A DNA stretch of 64,000 bases from Polaromonas sp. (GTDB taxonomy: Bacteria; Pseudomonadota; Gammaproteobacteria; Burkholderiales; Burkholderiaceae_C). Below the pieces are notes generated by a model. The model was given only the letters and a program-made list of their open reading frames with translations. It had not been told where the DNA came from and did no database searches. This document shows positions 1 to 10,101 of the stretch, in pieces. The stretch is taken from NCBI RefSeq assembly GCF_016185115.1, contig NZ_JACPOF010000017.1:464573-528572 (forward strand), read 5' to 3'. Within the stretch, counting starts at the first letter, position 1, and each line of letters opens with the position of its first letter. A program made the position numbers and the translations under genes.

Positions 1-2480
1 ACGGGCGCAATCTTCCACGTGACGAGGTGCAAGCCAAAAGCCGCGCCTTTGCGACCGAGCAGATCGCCGGCCAGATGGCAGACTTCAAGCGCCTGGGTGT
101 GCTCGGCGAATGGGACAACCCCTACCGCACGATGGACTTCGGCAACGAGGCGCAGGAAATCCGGGCCCTCAAACGCATCATGGAGCGCGGTTTTGTATAC
201 CGTGGCCTCAAGCCCGTGTACTGGTGTTTTGATTGCGGCTCCTCACTGGCCGAGTTCGAGATCGAATACGCCGACAAAAAATCACAGACGCTGGACGTCG
301 GCTTCAAATCTGCCGAGCCTGAAAAACTCGCTGCCGCATTCGGCCTGAACAAGCTGGAGAAAGACGCCTTCATCGTTATCTGGACGACGACCGCGTGGAC
401 CATCCCGGCCAACCAGGCGCTCAACCTCAACCCCGAGCTTGAATACGCACTGGTAGACACACCGCGTGGCCTGCTGGTGCTGGCCGCCGTGCTGGTCGAA
501 AAATGCCTTGAGCGTTATGAGCTTGAAGGCAAGGTCATCGCGACCACACCCGGCAAAAACCTCGCCAACCTGAACTTCCAGCACCCGCTGTACGACGTTG
601 ATGCGGGCTACAAACGCCTGAGCCCCGTTTACCTGGCCGACTACGCCACCGCCGACGACGGCACGGGTATCGTGCACTCCGCGCCCGCTTACGGCGTGGA
701 AGATTTCAACTCATGCGTGGCCAATGGCCTGGCCTATGACGACATCCTGAACCCTGTGCAGGGCAATGGCCGTTATGTCGACGAGCTGCCCTTGTTCGGC
801 GGCCTGAACATATGGAAGGCTGCGCCACTGGTCATCGACAAGCTGCGCGAGCATGAACGCCTGTTTGCCACGCAGAACATCACCCACAGCTACCCGCACT
901 GCTGGCGCCACAAGACACCCGTGATCTACCGCGCCGCCGCCCAGTGGTTTGTACGCATGGATGAAGGCGAAGGTGTTTTCACCAAAGACAAGGCACCGCA
1001 AACCCTGCGCAAGCTGGCACTGGCCGCGATTGAAGAAACCAGTTTTTACCCCGAGAACGGCAAGACCCGCCTGCGCGACATGATCGCCGGCCGGCCCGAC
1101 TGGTGCATCAGCCGCCAGCGCAACTGGGGCGTGCCCCTGCCCTTTTTCATCCACACCGCCACGGGCGAGTTGCACCCGCGCACCATGGAGATCATGGACC
1201 AGGCCGCCGACATGGTGCAGGCCGGCGGCATCGAGGCATGGAGCAAGGCGAGCGCCGAATCCATCATCGGTGACGACGCACCCAGCTACATCAAGAGCAC
1301 CGACATCCTCGACGTGTGGTTTGACTCCGGCACCACGCATGACCATGTGCTGCGCCACAGCCATGCCGCGCAATCGACATGGCCGGCTGACCTTTACCTT
1401 GAAGGCCACGACCAGCACCGGGGCTGGTTCCACTCTTCATTGCTCACCTCCTGCGCGATGTACGACCACGCGCCCTACAAGGGCCTGCTGACGCACGGCT
1501 TCACGGTGGACGGCAAGGGCCGCAAGATGAGCAAGAGCGAAGGCAATACCGTGGTGCCGCAGGAAGTCTCAGGCAAACTCGGTGCGGAAATCATCCGCCT
1601 CTGGTGTGCATCGACCGACTACTCCGGCGACCTCGGCATTGACGACAAGATCCTCGCTCGGGTGGTTGATGCCTACCGTCGCATCCGCAACACGCTGCGC
1701 TTTTTGATGGCCAATGTCAGCGACTTTGACCCGGCGCTAGATGCCGTGCCGCTTGAAGAGATGTTTGAAATCGACCGCTACGCGCTCAGCCGCGCGGCGC
1801 AATTGCAGGCCGACATCCTGGCGCATTACGAAGTCTATGAATTCCACCCTGTCGTTTCCAAACTGCAGATCTATTGCAGCGAAGACCTGGGCTCTTTCTA
1901 TCTCGATATCCTGAAAGACCGTCTCTACACGACGGGGCCGAAGTCGCTTGCGCGCCGCAGTGCGCAGACCGCCCTGCACGCCATCACGCATGCCATGCTG
2001 CGCCTGATGGCGCCCTTCCTGAGCTTCACGGCTGAAGAAGCGTGGAAGGTATTTGGTTCTTCGGATTCAATCTTTCTTGAGACCTACTCCGAACCCGGTG
2101 CGCCCGATGCGGCATTGCTGGCCAAGTGGTCGCGCATTCGCGAAATCCGCGATGCCGTCAACAAGGACATCGAAACCCTGCGTGCAGACGGCAAGGTGGG
2201 TTCGTCGCTGCAGGCTGAAATCGCGCTGCAGGTCACGGCTGAAGACGAAGCGCTGCTCGCCAGTCTGGGCGACGACTTGAAGTTTGTCTTCATCACCTCT
2301 GCCATCACGCTGGCATACGGTCCCGCACTGGCGACAACGGTTCGCGCCAGTGCACATGTCAAATGCGAACGCTGCTGGCACTACCGCGAAGACGTGGGCG
2401 TTGATGCCGCACACCCCACCATCTGCGGCCGCTGCACCAGCAACCTGTATGGCGCGGGCGAGGCCCGGAAATTTGCCTGA
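1..2480 (+). CDS. ileS: Isoleucyl-tRNA synthetase, 5'-truncated by window edge
   Basis: Charges tRNA-Ile with isoleucine in the cytoplasm. The reading frame is open from base 3, so the true start lies outside the window and about 826 residues are visible. Motifs seen are the class I KMSKS loop ([11 protein letters not shown], near base 1530), the editing/CP1 region before it, and a C-terminal zinc knuckle with CERC and CGRC pairs near bases 2368-2440, as in bacterial type 1 IleRS. The HIGH motif is not in the window. The gene ends 11 bp before lspA; the ileS-lspA pairing is the usual one in proteobacteria and suggests one transcript. Confidence 0.97.
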   Translation, partial: GRNLPRDEVQAKSRAFATEQIAGQMADFKRLGVLGEWDNPYRTMDFGNEAQEIRALKRIMERGFVYRGLKPVYWCFDCGSSLAEFEIEYADKKSQTLDVGFKSAEPEKLAAAFGLNKLEKDAFIVIWTTTAWTIPANQALNLNPELEYALVDTPRGLLVLAAVLVEKCLERYELEGKVIATTPGKNLANLNFQHPLYDVDAGYKRLSPVYLADYATADDGTGIVHSAPAYGVEDFNSCVANGLAYDDILNPVQGNGRYVDELPLFGGLNIWKAAPLVIDKLREHERLFATQNITHSYPHCWRHKTPVIYRAAAQWFVRMDEGEGVFTKDKAPQTLRKLALAAIEETSFYPENGKTRLRDMIAGRPDWCISRQRNWGVPLPFFIHTATGELHPRTMEIMDQAADMVQAGGIEAWSKASAESIIGDDAPSYIKSTDILDVWFDSGTTHDHVLRHSHAAQSTWPADLYLEGHDQHRGWFHSSLLTSCAMYDHAPYKGLLTHGFTVDGKGRKMSKSEGNTVVPQEVSGKLGAEIIRLWCASTDYSGDLGIDDKILARVVDAYRRIRNTLRFLMANVSDFDPALDAVPLEEMFEIDRYALSRAAQLQADILAHYEVYEFHPVVSKLQIYCSEDLGSFYLDILKDRLYTTGPKSLARRSAQTALHAITHAMLRLMAPFLSFTAEEAWKVFGSSDSIFLETYSEPGAPDAALLAKWSRIREIRDAVNKDIETLRADGKVGSSLQAEIALQVTAEDEALLASLGDDLKFVFITSAITLAYGPALATTVRASAHVKCERCWHYREDVGVDAAHPTICGRCTSNLYGAGEARKFA

Positions 2481-2491
2481 ACATTATTCTT

Positions 2492-2992
2492 ATGGCCAAA
2501 ACCACCTTCACCAAAAATACGAACGCCATGCTGCCGTGGCTGGGCCTGGCCCTGCTGCTGCTGATTGCCGACCAGTTCACCAAGGTACTGATCCTGGGCT
2601 ACTACAAGCTCGGTGATGCCACCTACGTCACCAGCTTTTTCAACATCGTCCGGGTGCACAACGCCGGCGCTGCGTTTTCATTCCTGGCATCCGAGTCAGG
2701 GTGGCAGCGTTGGTTCTTCACGGCCATTGGGGTGGGCGCTGCGCTCTTCATCATCTGGATGCTGCGCTCGCACGCCGGGCAAAAACTGTTTTCATTTGCG
2801 CTGGCCTGCATACTCGGCGGGGCCACCGGTAATGTGGTGGACCGCAGCCTCCACGGCTATGTAGTCGACTTCCTCGACTTTCACTACCGCAACTGGCACT
2901 TTCCGGCCTTCAACATTGCCGACAGTGCGATCACCATAGGCGCCGTCTGCCTCATCCTCGACGAGTTGCTGCGCGTCCGCAAGACCAAGTAA
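2492..2992 (+). CDS. lspA: Lipoprotein signal peptidase (signal peptidase II)
   Basis: Inner-membrane aspartyl peptidase that removes the signal peptide from diacylglyceryl-prolipoproteins. The 166-residue length is normal for the family and four hydrophobic segments are visible (about residues 14-32, 68-90, 98-115, 138-158). The conserved aspartates stand in GNVVDR (Asp117), VVDF (Asp126) and FNIADSAI (Asp144), together with the NAGAAFS motif near residue 57. It follows ileS by 11 bp. The stop is followed almost at once by a REP-like repeat. Confidence 0.96.
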   Translation: MAKTTFTKNTNAMLPWLGLALLLLIADQFTKVLILGYYKLGDATYVTSFFNIVRVHNAGAAFSFLASESGWQRWFFTAIGVGAALFIIWMLRSHAGQKLFSFALACILGGATGNVVDRSLHGYVVDFLDFHYRNWHFPAFNIADSAITIGAVCLILDELLRVRKTK

Positions 2993-2996
2993 TAGA

Positions 2997-3083
2997 GCCC
3001 CCACGTTCGCTCACTGCGTGTAACTCTCTGCCCCCCGAGGGGGCGCTGCGCCTGCGGCCTGGCGAAGCCAGTTCCGCGGCCCC
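2997..3083 (+). repeat. REP-like palindromic repeat, copy 1 (intergenic)
   Basis: GC-rich element starting GCCCCCACG, with a central palindrome GCCCCCCGAGGGGGC and then a GCGCCTGCGGCCTGGCGAAGC arm. It lies just after the lspA stop. Matching elements occur at 31486-31574 (same strand) and 39908-40005 (opposite strand), so this is a dispersed family. A transcription-ending or mRNA-stabilising role is possible but not shown. Confidence 0.8.
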
Positions 3084-3193
3084 TACTGGTGAAGACCCAT
3101 CTTCGTTGATTTTCCTCATAACCCGATGGTTTTAGGTTGCAAGGTGGTGGTGCTGGCACGCTTCTCGCAGGCGTATAGTCTTTCCTGAAACCT

Positions 3194-4852
3194 ATGAAGC
3201 ATTTACTGAACTTGTTGGCAGCTGTTTCGCTGCTTGTCTGGGGCACCCATCTCGTACGTACCGGCATCCTGCGGGTGTTCGGCGCCAACCTCAGGCAGGT
3301 GCTGGCGACCAGTGTTGGTAACCGCTTCACCGCTGCGCTCTCGGGCATAGGGGTCACGGCGCTGGTGCAGTCCAGTACCGCCACCGCACTCATCACGTCA
3401 TCTTTTGTCGCGCAGGGCCTGATCAGCCTGCCCGCAGCGCTGGCAGTCATGCGCGGCGCAGACATAGGCACGGCTCTGATTGCGGTGGTCTTCTCGTTTG
3501 ACCTGTCGTGGCTCTCACCGCTGCTTATTTTTGTCGGTGTGGTGCTCTTCATTCCGCGCCAGGCCTCAACAGTGGGCCGCATAGGCCGCATCCTCATCGG
3601 TCTGGGCCTCATGCTGCTGGCCCTGCGGCTGGTGACGGTATCGACCGAAGTGCTCACGCAGTCGCCGGCTGTCAAGGCGCTGCTCGCCTCGGTCGGCACT
3701 GACCTTCTGCTGGAGATCACGCTGGGCATGGTGCTGGCCATCATTTCGTACTCAAGCCTGGCGGTGGTGCTGCTGATCGCCACGCTGGCCGCGTCTGGCG
3801 GCGTGCCGCTTGAAGTGGCGCTGGGCCTTGTGCTGGGCGCCAACCTCGGCAGCGGCGTGCTGGCTGTGCTGACCACCCTGCGCTCGCCCATTGAGGCGCG
3901 GCAGGTGCCGATCGGCACGCTGGGTTTCAAGATCCTTGGTGTCGTCGTCGTGGCCCCTTTCATAGGCCTGTGGCTCCAGCATGTCAGGCCGCTGCTGGGT
4001 GAGCAGTCGGCCTCGGTAGTGGTGATGTTTCACCTGATGTTCAACGTGGTGGTGGGCGTGGTCTTCATAGGCCTGACCGACCCGTTCGCGCGCTGGACGC
4101 AGAAGCTGCTGCCCAAGCCGCAAAAATCCGTGACCAGCAACCGCCCCAATCATCTTGACCCATCCGCGCTTTCAACACCTTCTCTGGCCATCTCGAATGC
4201 CGCACGCGAGGCACTGCACCAGGCCGATGTGGTCGAAAGCATGTTGCTGGGCGTGCTGCAGGTCATACGCAACAACGACCTGAAACTGGCCGAAGACCTG
4301 CGCCGGATGGACGACGAGGTCGACAAGCTCTACTCGGCCATCAAGTACTACCTGACCAAGATCTCGCGCGAAGCGCTGGCCGAAGAAGAAAGCCGCCGCT
4401 GGACGGACATCATCAGCTTCACCATCAACATGGAGCAGATAGGCGACATCATCGAGCGTGTGCTGATCGACATTGAAGACAAAAAAATCAAGCCCGGCCG
4501 CAACTTCTCGGAAGCCGGCATGGCCGAAATCTGTGAGCTGCACAGCCGGCTGCTAGACAACCTGCGCCTGTCCATGAGTGTCTTTTTAAACGGCTCGGTG
4601 CGTGATGCGCAAAAGCTGCTGGAAGAAAAAGCCCGCTTCCGCGACCTCGAACGCGCCTACGCCACCAGCCACCTGGGCCGCCTGTCAGCCAACACGGTGC
4701 AGAGCCTGGAAACCAGCTCGCTGCACATCGACCTGATCAGCGACCTCAAGCGCATCAACTCCCACATCTGCTCGATTGCCTACCCGATTCTCGATTCGGC
4801 CGGCGCGCTGGCGCCCAACCGGCTCAAGCAGCAAAGCCTGGCTGAGGAATGA
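3194..4852 (+). CDS. Na+/phosphate cotransporter (NptA type) with C-terminal PhoU domain
   Basis: Predicted inner-membrane protein of 552 residues. The first 300 residues are hydrophobic and carry the two inverted family repeats: VQSSTATALITSSF (about residue 57) and SYSSLAVVLLIATLA (about residue 185), each followed by a GADIGTA or GANLGSG motif. A charged helical region from about residue 335 to 540 matches a PhoU-like regulatory domain. Family members move sodium and inorganic phosphate; direction and substrate here are inferred. The gene stands alone: lspA is 200 bp upstream across a repeat, and the next gene is on the other strand. Confidence 0.9.
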   Translation: MKHLLNLLAAVSLLVWGTHLVRTGILRVFGANLRQVLATSVGNRFTAALSGIGVTALVQSSTATALITSSFVAQGLISLPAALAVMRGADIGTALIAVVFSFDLSWLSPLLIFVGVVLFIPRQASTVGRIGRILIGLGLMLLALRLVTVSTEVLTQSPAVKALLASVGTDLLLEITLGMVLAIISYSSLAVVLLIATLAASGGVPLEVALGLVLGANLGSGVLAVLTTLRSPIEARQVPIGTLGFKILGVVVVAPFIGLWLQHVRPLLGEQSASVVVMFHLMFNVVVGVVFIGLTDPFARWTQKLLPKPQKSVTSNRPNHLDPSALSTPSLAISNAAREALHQADVVESMLLGVLQVIRNNDLKLAEDLRRMDDEVDKLYSAIKYYLTKISREALAEEESRRWTDIISFTINMEQIGDIIERVLIDIEDKKIKPGRNFSEAGMAEICELHSRLLDNLRLSMSVFLNGSVRDAQKLLEEKARFRDLERAYATSHLGRLSANTVQSLETSSLHIDLISDLKRINSHICSIAYPILDSAGALAPNRLKQQSLAEE

Positions 4853-5064
4853 AGGGCTGGGCTTGAAGACGCACTTCTCGACGAGGTCGCTCTCCGGCCG
4901 GACTTCATTGTTACGCTTATCGCAACAATTTATAGCCTGACAAATTTTTATCAGTCATTTAATACAGATGGCGTATCAATTCGGCATCCAAACCTGAAAA
5001 ACGTCTTCAAAAGGCGTTTTGGCCGCCAAAAATGGCCATTTTTAGACATCAAATCAGCTGTAAG
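4853..5064. other. Intergenic, AT-rich, no gene seen
   Basis: Part of the 298-bp gap between the Na/Pi gene and the Nudix gene, which converge here. It is clearly more AT-rich than the neighbouring genes. It holds complementary short runs such as AAAACGTCTTC/AAAAGGCGTTTT and GGCCGCCAAAAATGGCC, which may form terminator-like hairpins or be the variable tail of the 39-bp repeat at 5065-5103. No open frame with a ribosome site was found. Confidence 0.5.
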
Positions 5065-5103
5065 CCAATAAATACGTACGTGAGCAGCTATTGAATTAAT
5101 AGC
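5065..5103 (-). repeat. 39-bp dispersed intergenic repeat, copy A
   Basis: Read on the minus strand it begins GCTATTAATTCAATAGC, continues TGCTCACGTACG and ends TATTTATTGG. Copies B (42452-42490) and C (48825-48863) have the same 39-bp length with about 75-85 percent identity. The first 17 bases form a GCTAT...ATAGC stem. All three copies are intergenic, near gene 3' ends, and each is followed by an AT-rich tail. Confidence 0.8.
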
Positions 5104-5150
5104 ATTTAATTTCACAAGTCACAAGTCACAAAACGCTCACGGAGCAAGCG

Positions 5151-5972
5151 CTAAGCCAAATTCAATACCTCAGCCAGAACCAGCGCAGCCTCAGTCGTGA
5201 ACTCATCCCGCTGCAAGGCCTGCAGCAGCTCTTCAGGCGCCATCAGCCTGAACTGGGCCACCTCGCCATCCTGGTTCACAGGCACCACACCCTCAGGCAC
5301 GGTGCAGCGGTACCAGGCTATGTCTTCAATCACATAACCCGTGCCCTTGCCATCGTCGCTCGGCCTGCGCGTGGTGACGCGGCCGCCATGACTGAGATTT
5401 TGCAGCGCGGATATCTTCAGCCCGGCTTCTTCCCAGGTCTCGCGCTCCAGCGCAATCTCGACCGTGTCGGCGGCAGTGACCATGCCGCCCATCAGCGTGT
5501 CCCACAGGCCCGGGTCGTTTGATTTTTTCAGTGAGCGCTGCTGTACCCAGTGGCGGCCGTCTGGCGTCTGGCCGACAAGATGCACGGCTGACGTTGCGAT
5601 GCCCAGCGGCCTGACGGCTGCGCGCTCAACCGTGCCCTTGAGGTGGTCAAACTGGTCATGCACGGCAAGCTGCTCGTTGCGCCATTCACCGGCCAGCCCG
5701 GCGCCATAAAGCGCACGCGCAAGCTGGTTGAGGCTGGTACTGACATCGCCGAGCAGTCGCCAGCCCAGTTCGGCCGGGTGCTCTTCCTGCAGCAGCGGCT
5801 CAACGACATCAAGCATTTCGTGAAGGGCTTTGTCATTAAGCAATGCGGGCTCAACCGAGCCGATAACCGACTCGCCGGCCCACAGCGGCACACGGGGCCG
5901 CAGCGGTTGCTTGATGGCGCGTGCGTGCAGGGTCTTGAGCCACCCCTGATCGGGAACCAGTTGCTTGCTCAT
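5151..5972 (-). CDS. Nudix hydrolase with N-terminal DUF4743-type domain
   Basis: 273-residue cytosolic protein predicted to hydrolyse a nucleoside diphosphate linked to another moiety. The Nudix box lies at about residues 164-187 (GMVTAAD...RETWEEAGL). The REx2EExG core is intact, but the first conserved Glu is replaced by Asp. The first 120 residues match the domain that precedes Nudix in TDP/thiamine-pyrophosphatase-like members. It starts 6 bp after the quinone oxidoreductase gene ends, so the two are probably cotranscribed. Substrate not determinable. Confidence 0.87.
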   Translation of the reverse strand: MSKQLVPDQGWLKTLHARAIKQPLRPRVPLWAGESVIGSVEPALLNDKALHEMLDVVEPLLQEEHPAELGWRLLGDVSTSLNQLARALYGAGLAGEWRNEQLAVHDQFDHLKGTVERAAVRPLGIATSAVHLVGQTPDGRHWVQQRSLKKSNDPGLWDTLMGGMVTAADTVEIALERETWEEAGLKISALQNLSHGGRVTTRRPSDDGKGTGYVIEDIAWYRCTVPEGVVPVNQDGEVAQFRLMAPEELLQALQRDEFTTEAALVLAEVLNLA

Positions 5973-5978
5973 AAAAGC

Positions 5979-6971
5979 CTACAGCGTCAGGATGGTGCAA
6001 CCAGTCGTCTTGCGCGCTTCAAGCGAGCGGTGCGCCTCGGCCACCTGCTCCAGCGGAAAACGCTGGTCAATATGAATGACCACCTTGCCGCTGGTGACCA
6101 TGGCAAACAGGTCGTCGGCCATCTCCTGCGTCACCTCACGGCTGCTGATGTGCGTGAAGAGCGTCTGGCGCGTGACGTATAACGAACCCTTGGGCGCTAG
6201 GATGCCCGGCGAAAACGGTGCAACCGGGCCCGACGCATTGCCAAAACTCACCATCAGCCCAAAGGGGCGCAGGCAGTCGAGCGACTTGTCGAAGGTGTCC
6301 TTGCCAACCGAGTCGTACACCACCTTGACGCCCTTGCCGCCCGTGATTTCCTTGACACGTGCCGCAAAATCTTCAGTGCTGTAGTTGATGATATGGGCCG
6401 CACCATTGGCTTTGGCGAGTGCACACTTCGCGTCAGAGCCCGCCGTGCCAATCAGTTGCAACCCCAGTGCTTTCGCCCACTGGCAGGCGATCAGGCCCAC
6501 GCCACCGGCAGCAGCATGAAACAGCACGAAGTCACCGGCCTGCAGGCCACCCTGCGGCAGCGAACGGCGCAGCAGGTATTGCGCCGTCAAACCCTTGAGC
6601 ATCATGGCGGCGCCGGTTTCAAACGAGATGGCATCAGGCAGCTTGCAGACACACATCGCAGGCATGACGCGCATTTCGCAATAACTGCCGGGTGGCGTGC
6701 TGGCGTAGGCGGCGCGGTCGCCAACCTTCAGGTGCGTGACACCTTCGCCAACCGCCTCGATGATGCCAGATGCTTCCATGCCCAGTTGCAGCGGCATGGG
6801 AAACTGGTACAGGCCGCTGCGCTGGTAAATGTCAATAAAGTTCAGGCCAACAGCTTTGTGGCGGATACGGATCTGCCCGGGGCCGGGCTCGCCGACGCTG
6901 ACATCCACCAGTTTGAGTTCTTCAGGACCACCATGCTTGTCAATACGGATGGCTTGGGATGTTGCGGTCAT
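5979..6971 (-). CDS. Quinone oxidoreductase, zinc-independent MDR family
   Basis: NADPH-dependent quinone or enone reductase of the Qor type, 330 residues. The start is placed at ATG 6971, where an AGGA ribosome site lies 6-7 bases upstream and the protein begins MTATSQAIRIDKHGG. A longer frame reaching 7061 has an implausible N-terminus. Family motifs are GLNFIDIYQRSGLY near residue 42, the dinucleotide-binding AAAGGVG near 150, and a long C-terminal catalytic fold. The zinc-binding cysteines and histidines of alcohol dehydrogenases are absent. It is upstream of the Nudix gene in a two-gene unit. Confidence 0.92.
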   Translation of the reverse strand: MTATSQAIRIDKHGGPEELKLVDVSVGEPGPGQIRIRHKAVGLNFIDIYQRSGLYQFPMPLQLGMEASGIIEAVGEGVTHLKVGDRAAYASTPPGSYCEMRVMPAMCVCKLPDAISFETGAAMMLKGLTAQYLLRRSLPQGGLQAGDFVLFHAAAGGVGLIACQWAKALGLQLIGTAGSDAKCALAKANGAAHIINYSTEDFAARVKEITGGKGVKVVYDSVGKDTFDKSLDCLRPFGLMVSFGNASGPVAPFSPGILAPKGSLYVTRQTLFTHISSREVTQEMADDLFAMVTSGKVVIHIDQRFPLEQVAEAHRSLEARKTTGCTILTL

Positions 6972-7123
6972 GGGTTTCCTTGGATTTGACAGTTTCAATA
7001 GACAGATGGACGGCCAGCGCATGCAGCAGGGCATGGCCTCAGCGCCAGTCAATGTTGCCACGAATCAACAAGGGCTGCACGGGCAAAGCCCGCCCCCGGA
7101 TAAACCCTGACGCAGGTCCTGCG

Positions 7124-7465
7124 CTAGCCGCCGTACTCGGGGCGTTTGGGCGTGAAGACGTCGAGGTTCAGCACCTCTTCATCACCGACCACCTCGCCCC
7201 AGTGCATGGTGTTGGGCGGCACAACCAGCAGGCCGCCTGCGCTGAGCAGCACCTGCTCATCTTGCTCGCCGACGTGGAACAGAATCTTGCCGGCCAGGAT
7301 GTAGACGATCTGCTCGTTGGGATGCTGGTGCGGCTTGGGCTCATGGCCGGGGGCCAGTTTATGCAGTGCCAGCGTGGCGCCCTCACCTGCAAACGACTTG
7401 CGGGCCACGCCTTCGCGTACCGGCTCCCAGGGGATGGCGTTCCAGTCGACCTGATGGACATTCAT
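7124..7465 (-). CDS. Small single-domain cupin protein
   Basis: 113-residue cupin. Motif 1 holds the metal ligands HQHPNEQIVYILAG (two His and one Glu around residues 46-50). Motif 2 is PPNTMHWGEV with the fourth His near residue 87. Such proteins bind a divalent metal and act as small enzymes or ligand sensors; the reaction cannot be told. It is the last gene of the iclR-hyu-liv operon, 23 bp after livH, so it may process or sense the compound handled by that operon. A CGCAGGTCCTGCG dyad overlaps the region just past its stop. Confidence 0.85.
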   Translation of the reverse strand: MNVHQVDWNAIPWEPVREGVARKSFAGEGATLALHKLAPGHEPKPHQHPNEQIVYILAGKILFHVGEQDEQVLLSAGGLLVVPPNTMHWGEVVGDEEVLNLDVFTPKRPEYGG

Positions 7466-7488
7466 GATGGGATTTCCTTGTCTTGTGT

Positions 7489-8376
7489 TTATTTGACGCT
7501 CGCAGCTTTGCCAAAAAGACCCATGGGCCTGATGGTGATGAACACCAGCAATATCGACAGCGCTGCAATGTTCTTGAAGCTGGAACCGAAAGCCACAATG
7601 GCCAGCGACTGGGCCAGGCCCAGCACAATGCCGCCTACGAATGCACCGGCCGGGTTGCCGAAGCCGCCCACGATGGCCGCGATAAAACCGCTGATCGCAA
7701 ACGACACGCCCACATTGAAGGCGGTGAATTGCGTTGGCGTGATCAGCACACCGGCAATCGCGCCAAGCCCGGCCGAGAGTGCGAATGCGTAGGCCAGCAT
7801 TCTCGACACCGGAATACCCTGCAGCGCAGCTGCTTCGCGGTTGATGGAGCAGGCACGCATCGCGCGGCCGACACGGGTTTGCGAAAAGAACAGGCCCAGC
7901 AAGCCCACCAGCACCAGTGAGGTCACGGCAATTGCCATCAACTGGTAGCTCACAGCCACCTTGCCCAGCATCAGCGGTGGCAGGTCTATGAAGTTGGGCA
8001 ATGTCTTGGGCTGGTCGCCGGCGACCAGCAGGGTCGCGCGTTCAAGAACAATCTGCGCGGCCAGCGTGGCAAGAATCATCACAAACGGTGTGGCGTTGCG
8101 CCGCCACAGCGGCCTGACGACAAGCCGCTCGACCAGCACACCCAGCCCCGCCACCAGCAGGATGGCAATCACGGCAGACACAAACAGCGGCAGCCCCGCG
8201 CGTGTCAGCAGTGCGTGCGTGATCATGCCGCCCAGCATGACAAACGCGCCCTGCGCAAAATTGACAATGCCGCTGGCGTTGTAGATGACGCAATAGCCGA
8301 TGCCGATCAGCCCGAATACGCAGCCTATGCCTATACCCGAGACAATTGTCTGTGCAATAAAGACCGCATCAAGCAT
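7489..8376 (-). CDS. livH: Branched-chain-amino-acid-type ABC transporter permease (LivH)
   Basis: Integral membrane permease of the HAAT ABC importer family, 295 residues, with about eight hydrophobic segments. It begins MLDAVFIAQTIVSGIGIG at ATG 8376, inside the end of livG (8-bp overlap). The longer frame to 8487 reads through livG and is not used. Family motifs include the NFAQGAFVMLGG stretch near residue 50 and GNPAGAFVGGIVLG near 243. It pairs with livM as the heterodimeric channel. The substrate need not be an amino acid, as the operon carries hydantoinase-type genes. Confidence 0.93.
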   Translation of the reverse strand: MLDAVFIAQTIVSGIGIGCVFGLIGIGYCVIYNASGIVNFAQGAFVMLGGMITHALLTRAGLPLFVSAVIAILLVAGLGVLVERLVVRPLWRRNATPFVMILATLAAQIVLERATLLVAGDQPKTLPNFIDLPPLMLGKVAVSYQLMAIAVTSLVLVGLLGLFFSQTRVGRAMRACSINREAAALQGIPVSRMLAYAFALSAGLGAIAGVLITPTQFTAFNVGVSFAISGFIAAIVGGFGNPAGAFVGGIVLGLAQSLAIVAFGSSFKNIAALSILLVFITIRPMGLFGKAASVK

Positions 8377-9136
8377 ATTCAACGCCCCCAAGGTAGGCAT
8401 CCAGCACCCCAGCGTCCTGCTGCACCTCTTCAGGCTTGCCCTCTGCAATTTTTTTGCCGAAATCGATAACGATGACTTTCGCTGCAATCTTCATGACCAG
8501 GCTCATGTCGTGTTCAATGATGAGCACGCTGATGCCGCGCTTGACGATCTCGCCTATGACATGCGCGAGGTGCTCGGTCTCTTCGCGATTGAGGCCAGCC
8601 GCGGGCTCGTCAAGCAGCAGCAGCTTTGGTTTTGTGGCCAGCGCACGGGCTACTTCGAGAAGCCGCTGCTGGCCATAGGTCAGTTCGGTGGCGCCCATGT
8701 TGTCGCGCCCGCCGAGGCCGACGAACGCAAGCAGCTCGCGTGCGTTCGCATCGATGGCAACAGCCTGCTCGCGGGAGCGTTTGTTGCGCAACAGCGCTGA
8801 CCAGACACCACCCCTGCTTTGCAGGTGTGAACCCACACGCACATTGCCCAGCGCCGTGAGGTCGGGAAAGAGCTGTACGAGCTGGAATGTCCGGACCAGC
8901 CCTTTGGCGGCAACAGTGGCGACAGGTACACCGGTGATGGCTTCACCGTCGAATGTCACGCTGCCTGTGGTGGGTTCAAGAAAACCCGAGATCAGGTTGA
9001 ACAGCGTGGTCTTGCCTGCACCGTTGGGCCCGATGATGGCGCTGATCTCACCGGCTTCAATGGAGAAGGTCACGTCGTTGACAGCCGTGAGGCCGCCGAA
9101 CGTTTTTGTAAGGTGGTTGACTTCAAGTATTTTCAC
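8369..9136 (-). CDS. livG: Branched-chain-type ABC transporter ATPase (LivG)
   Basis: 255-residue ATP-binding subunit. It shows Walker A GPNGAGKTT (residues 37-45), the signature region LTYGQQRLLEVARAL, Walker B LLLLDEPAAGL and the switch His in IEHDM. The LTYGQQ in place of the usual LSGGQ is normal for LivG. It uses a GTG start overlapping the livM stop by 4 bp (GTGA), a sign of translational coupling. It works with livF on the cytoplasmic face of the livHM permease. Confidence 0.95.
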   Translation of the reverse strand: MKILEVNHLTKTFGGLTAVNDVTFSIEAGEISAIIGPNGAGKTTLFNLISGFLEPTTGSVTFDGEAITGVPVATVAAKGLVRTFQLVQLFPDLTALGNVRVGSHLQSRGGVWSALLRNKRSREQAVAIDANARELLAFVGLGGRDNMGATELTYGQQRLLEVARALATKPKLLLLDEPAAGLNREETEHLAHVIGEIVKRGISVLIIEHDMSLVMKIAAKVIVIDFGKKIAEGKPEEVQQDAGVLDAYLGGVEYA

Positions 9137-10101
9137 TTGCGGCTTCCGGGAAGAAAACGGGCCAGCGAGGCTGCACCCTTGGGCGCAAAAATCAGGATGA
9201 TGATGAGTGCGGCGCCATAAGCCAGATCCTGGTAGTCCTTGAAGGCACGAAAGGTTTCAGGAAGCAGGCTGACGATGAGCGCGCCGAACAGCGGCCCGGC
9301 AATGGAGCCTATGCCGCCCACATAAAGCATCATGAAACCGGAGATGACCATGTGCAACCCAAATACTTCAGGGCTCACAAAGCCTACAAAATGCACCATC
9401 AGTGAACCGGCAACTGCGGCATAAACCGCTGCAATCACAAACGCCGCCAGCTTGTAGCGGGCAACGTCAATGCCCAAAGCCTTTGCTGCGTCCTCGCTGC
9501 CTGCAATGGCGGCCAGCGCCATGCCGAAGCGCGACTCCTTGAGACGCCAGGCAGCGATCAACGCGACTACAAGCACAGCCATCAAAAATGCCAGCTGGTA
9601 TTTCGGATCGTTGAGTTCCCAGCGGCCCATACCGAGCGGCGGAATGCCCGAGATACCCATATAACCCTGGGTGATGGATTGCCACTCGACGGCAATCTCG
9701 TAAACAATCATGCCGAGCGCCAGGGTTGCCATGGCAAGGTAATGGCCGCGCAGCCGCAAGGCCGGGTAGCCGACGACAAAAGCCACGATCACCGCACCGA
9801 CCACGCCCAGCGGCAATGCGGCAATCGGCTGCCAGCCATAAGTGGCAGTGAGCACGGCCGAGGTGTAGCCACTCAGGGCGGCAAAGGCGTTTTGACCAAA
9901 CGAGACCTGTCCGGCATAACCCATGAAAAAATTCAGACCGGTCACAAAGATGGCATAGATGGCGGCAAAACCCAGCACGGTGAGCAGGTAACCACCCGTG
10001 GCAAATGCGTAAATGAGCAAGGCCGCCGCAAACGCCCACAGCGCATACTGCACCAGCCGGCGCGAATCAGGCCGCTGCAAGGTAGTACCTCGCAAGATCA
10101 T
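9133..10101 (-). CDS. livM: Branched-chain-type ABC transporter permease (LivM)
   Basis: Second permease of the importer, 322 residues, about ten hydrophobic segments, with the LivM hallmark GYAGQVSFGQNAF near residue 65. The ATG at 10101 overlaps livF by 35 bp. A TTG at 10080 with a GAGG site 7 bases upstream is a plausible alternative start that would give a more usual short overlap. Its 3' end is coupled to livG by a 4-bp overlap. Confidence 0.93.
   Translation of the reverse strand: MILRGTTLQRPDSRRLVQYALWAFAAALLIYAFATGGYLLTVLGFAAIYAIFVTGLNFFMGYAGQVSFGQNAFAALSGYTSAVLTATYGWQPIAALPLGVVGAVIVAFVVGYPALRLRGHYLAMATLALGMIVYEIAVEWQSITQGYMGISGIPPLGMGRWELNDPKYQLAFLMAVLVVALIAAWRLKESRFGMALAAIAGSEDAAKALGIDVARYKLAAFVIAAVYAAVAGSLMVHFVGFVSPEVFGLHMVISGFMMLYVGGIGSIAGPLFGALIVSLLPETFRAFKDYQDLAYGAALIIILIFAPKGAASLARFLPGSRK

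Noticed and set aside
2884..3963. 359-codon minus-strand frame across lspA and the Na/Pi gene
   Set aside because: Spans a repeat and two well-supported plus-strand genes; Ser/Thr/Arg-rich with no recognisable domain.
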